Of a DNA stretch of 64,000 nucleotides, positions 63,750 through 64,000 are shown in pieces. Origin of the DNA: Cinclus cinclus (Eukaryota; Chordata; Aves; Passeriformes; Cinclidae); the NCBI RefSeq assembly GCF_963662255.1, contig NC_085052.1, positions 36,466,654 through 36,530,653 of the forward strand, given 5' to 3'. Below the pieces are notes generated by a model that was not told the origin of the DNA, searched no databases, and was given only the letters and a program-made list of their open reading frames with translations. Position 1 is the first letter of the stretch, and the number at the start of each line of letters is the position of its first letter. The position numbers and the translations under genes were made by a program.

Positions 63750-64000
63750 CACTTGATGTCACAATGAATCATTTGATTCTTGGCCTTCATGGTGTCCTAA
63801 TAGTTCCTCGCTTCTATTGGGCCCCATGCTTTCACAATTCATCCCTGGCCCTTTTACAAACCCTGGTGTCACAAGGGATCATTAGATTGTTTGCCTGCAT
63901 TGGGTCACAATGGTTCCTTGCTTCTCTTAACCTCTGTGGTGTCACAATGCATCCCATGCCCTTTTAGGCCTCTTGGTGTTACAATGAATCATTTGATTCT

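Larger units (their letters stand above)
47898..64000 (-). repeat. Right satellite arm: about 73 tandem monomers, inverted relative to the left arm
   Basis: The same 220-bp satellite superfamily read as its reverse complement. Monomer boundaries at CACAAT|GCATCC fall after 48,113, 48,333, 48,553, 48,773, 48,993, 49,212 and so on to 63,948. From 48,333 to 63,948 there are 71 monomers with a net 5-bp deficit. The monomers form classes (E, F, G, H, I, J, K) that differ from those of the left arm, although G resembles left C and J resembles left D. No orientation change occurs inside this arm. Open frames of 83-95 codons on the + strand are the mirror of the minus-strand frames in the left arm and are not genes. 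The last 52 bases are a partial monomer that continues beyond the window. Confidence 0.97.

Noticed and set aside
36..63967. Several hundred recurring open reading frames of 62-141 codons, with similar peptide starts such as MGHNGSLLLL and MECIVTPQRL
   Set aside because: They recur with the 220-bp monomer on both strands and overlap each other. A 288-bp frame is longer than the monomer and rereads it in a shifted frame. The 141-codon cases at 23,370-23,795 and 29,754-30,179 arise from a 1-bp deletion that joins two frames. There is no codon-level conservation, splice context or domain, so they are not a gene family.
1..64000. CRISPR-like pattern of regularly spaced 36/37-bp repeats
   Set aside because: Successive subunits are diverged copies of one another with no unique spacers between them, and no cas genes are present. 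It is nested tandem satellite.
1..64000. Assignment to a named satellite family or species
   Set aside because: Only the 220/221-bp length matches families that I remember. I could not compare sequences, so no name is given.

Overview
The window is not gene-bearing. All 63,800 resolved bases belong to one tandemly repeated satellite DNA. I find no protein gene, RNA gene, transposon, CRISPR array, telomere repeat or unique sequence. The many short open frames (about 62-141 codons, recurring every 220 bp) are by-products of the repeat. A satellite this large and hierarchical, with strong CpG depletion and a 200-N scaffold gap, points to a eukaryotic chromosome assembly, probably a centromeric or pericentromeric block in a CpG-methylating genome. 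The species cannot be named from the sequence. A monomer of 220/221 bp matches by length only, from memory, families such as the horse 37cen satellite or human gamma satellite. That is a search suggestion, not an identification.

Hierarchy. Level 1 is a degenerate 36/37-bp subunit that usually opens ATTGTGACA. Level 2 is six subunits (37+36+37+37+36+37) forming a 220-bp monomer, or 221 bp in one class. Level 3 is diverged monomer classes in recurring orders that form higher-order repeats (HORs) of 661 bp (three monomers) and 881 bp (four) in the left arm, and 1,979 bp (nine) in the right arm. Level 4 is kilobase-scale duplications of such strings, at offsets near 2.4, 3.5, 4.4, 5.3 and 6.4 kb.

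Layout. Positions 1-47,697 are about 217 monomers in one orientation (left arm, called + here), with classes A, B, C, D and the mixed class D'. Positions 47,698-47,897 are exactly 200 N. Positions 47,898-64,000 are about 73 monomers in the opposite orientation (right arm, called -), built from related but different classes (E, F, G, H, I, J, K). Within the left arm, 15.7-33 kb is a mosaic of very similar segmental copies, including a 3,520-bp tandem duplication with only three differences seen between copies. The parts from about 7.7-15.7 kb and 33-47.7 kb are more heterogeneous.

Nothing here encodes cooperating genes. What can be read is the history of the array: unequal exchange, local duplication, conversion-like replacement of single monomers, and hybrid monomers. 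The strand switch falls exactly on the gap, so it may be biological or a scaffolding error.
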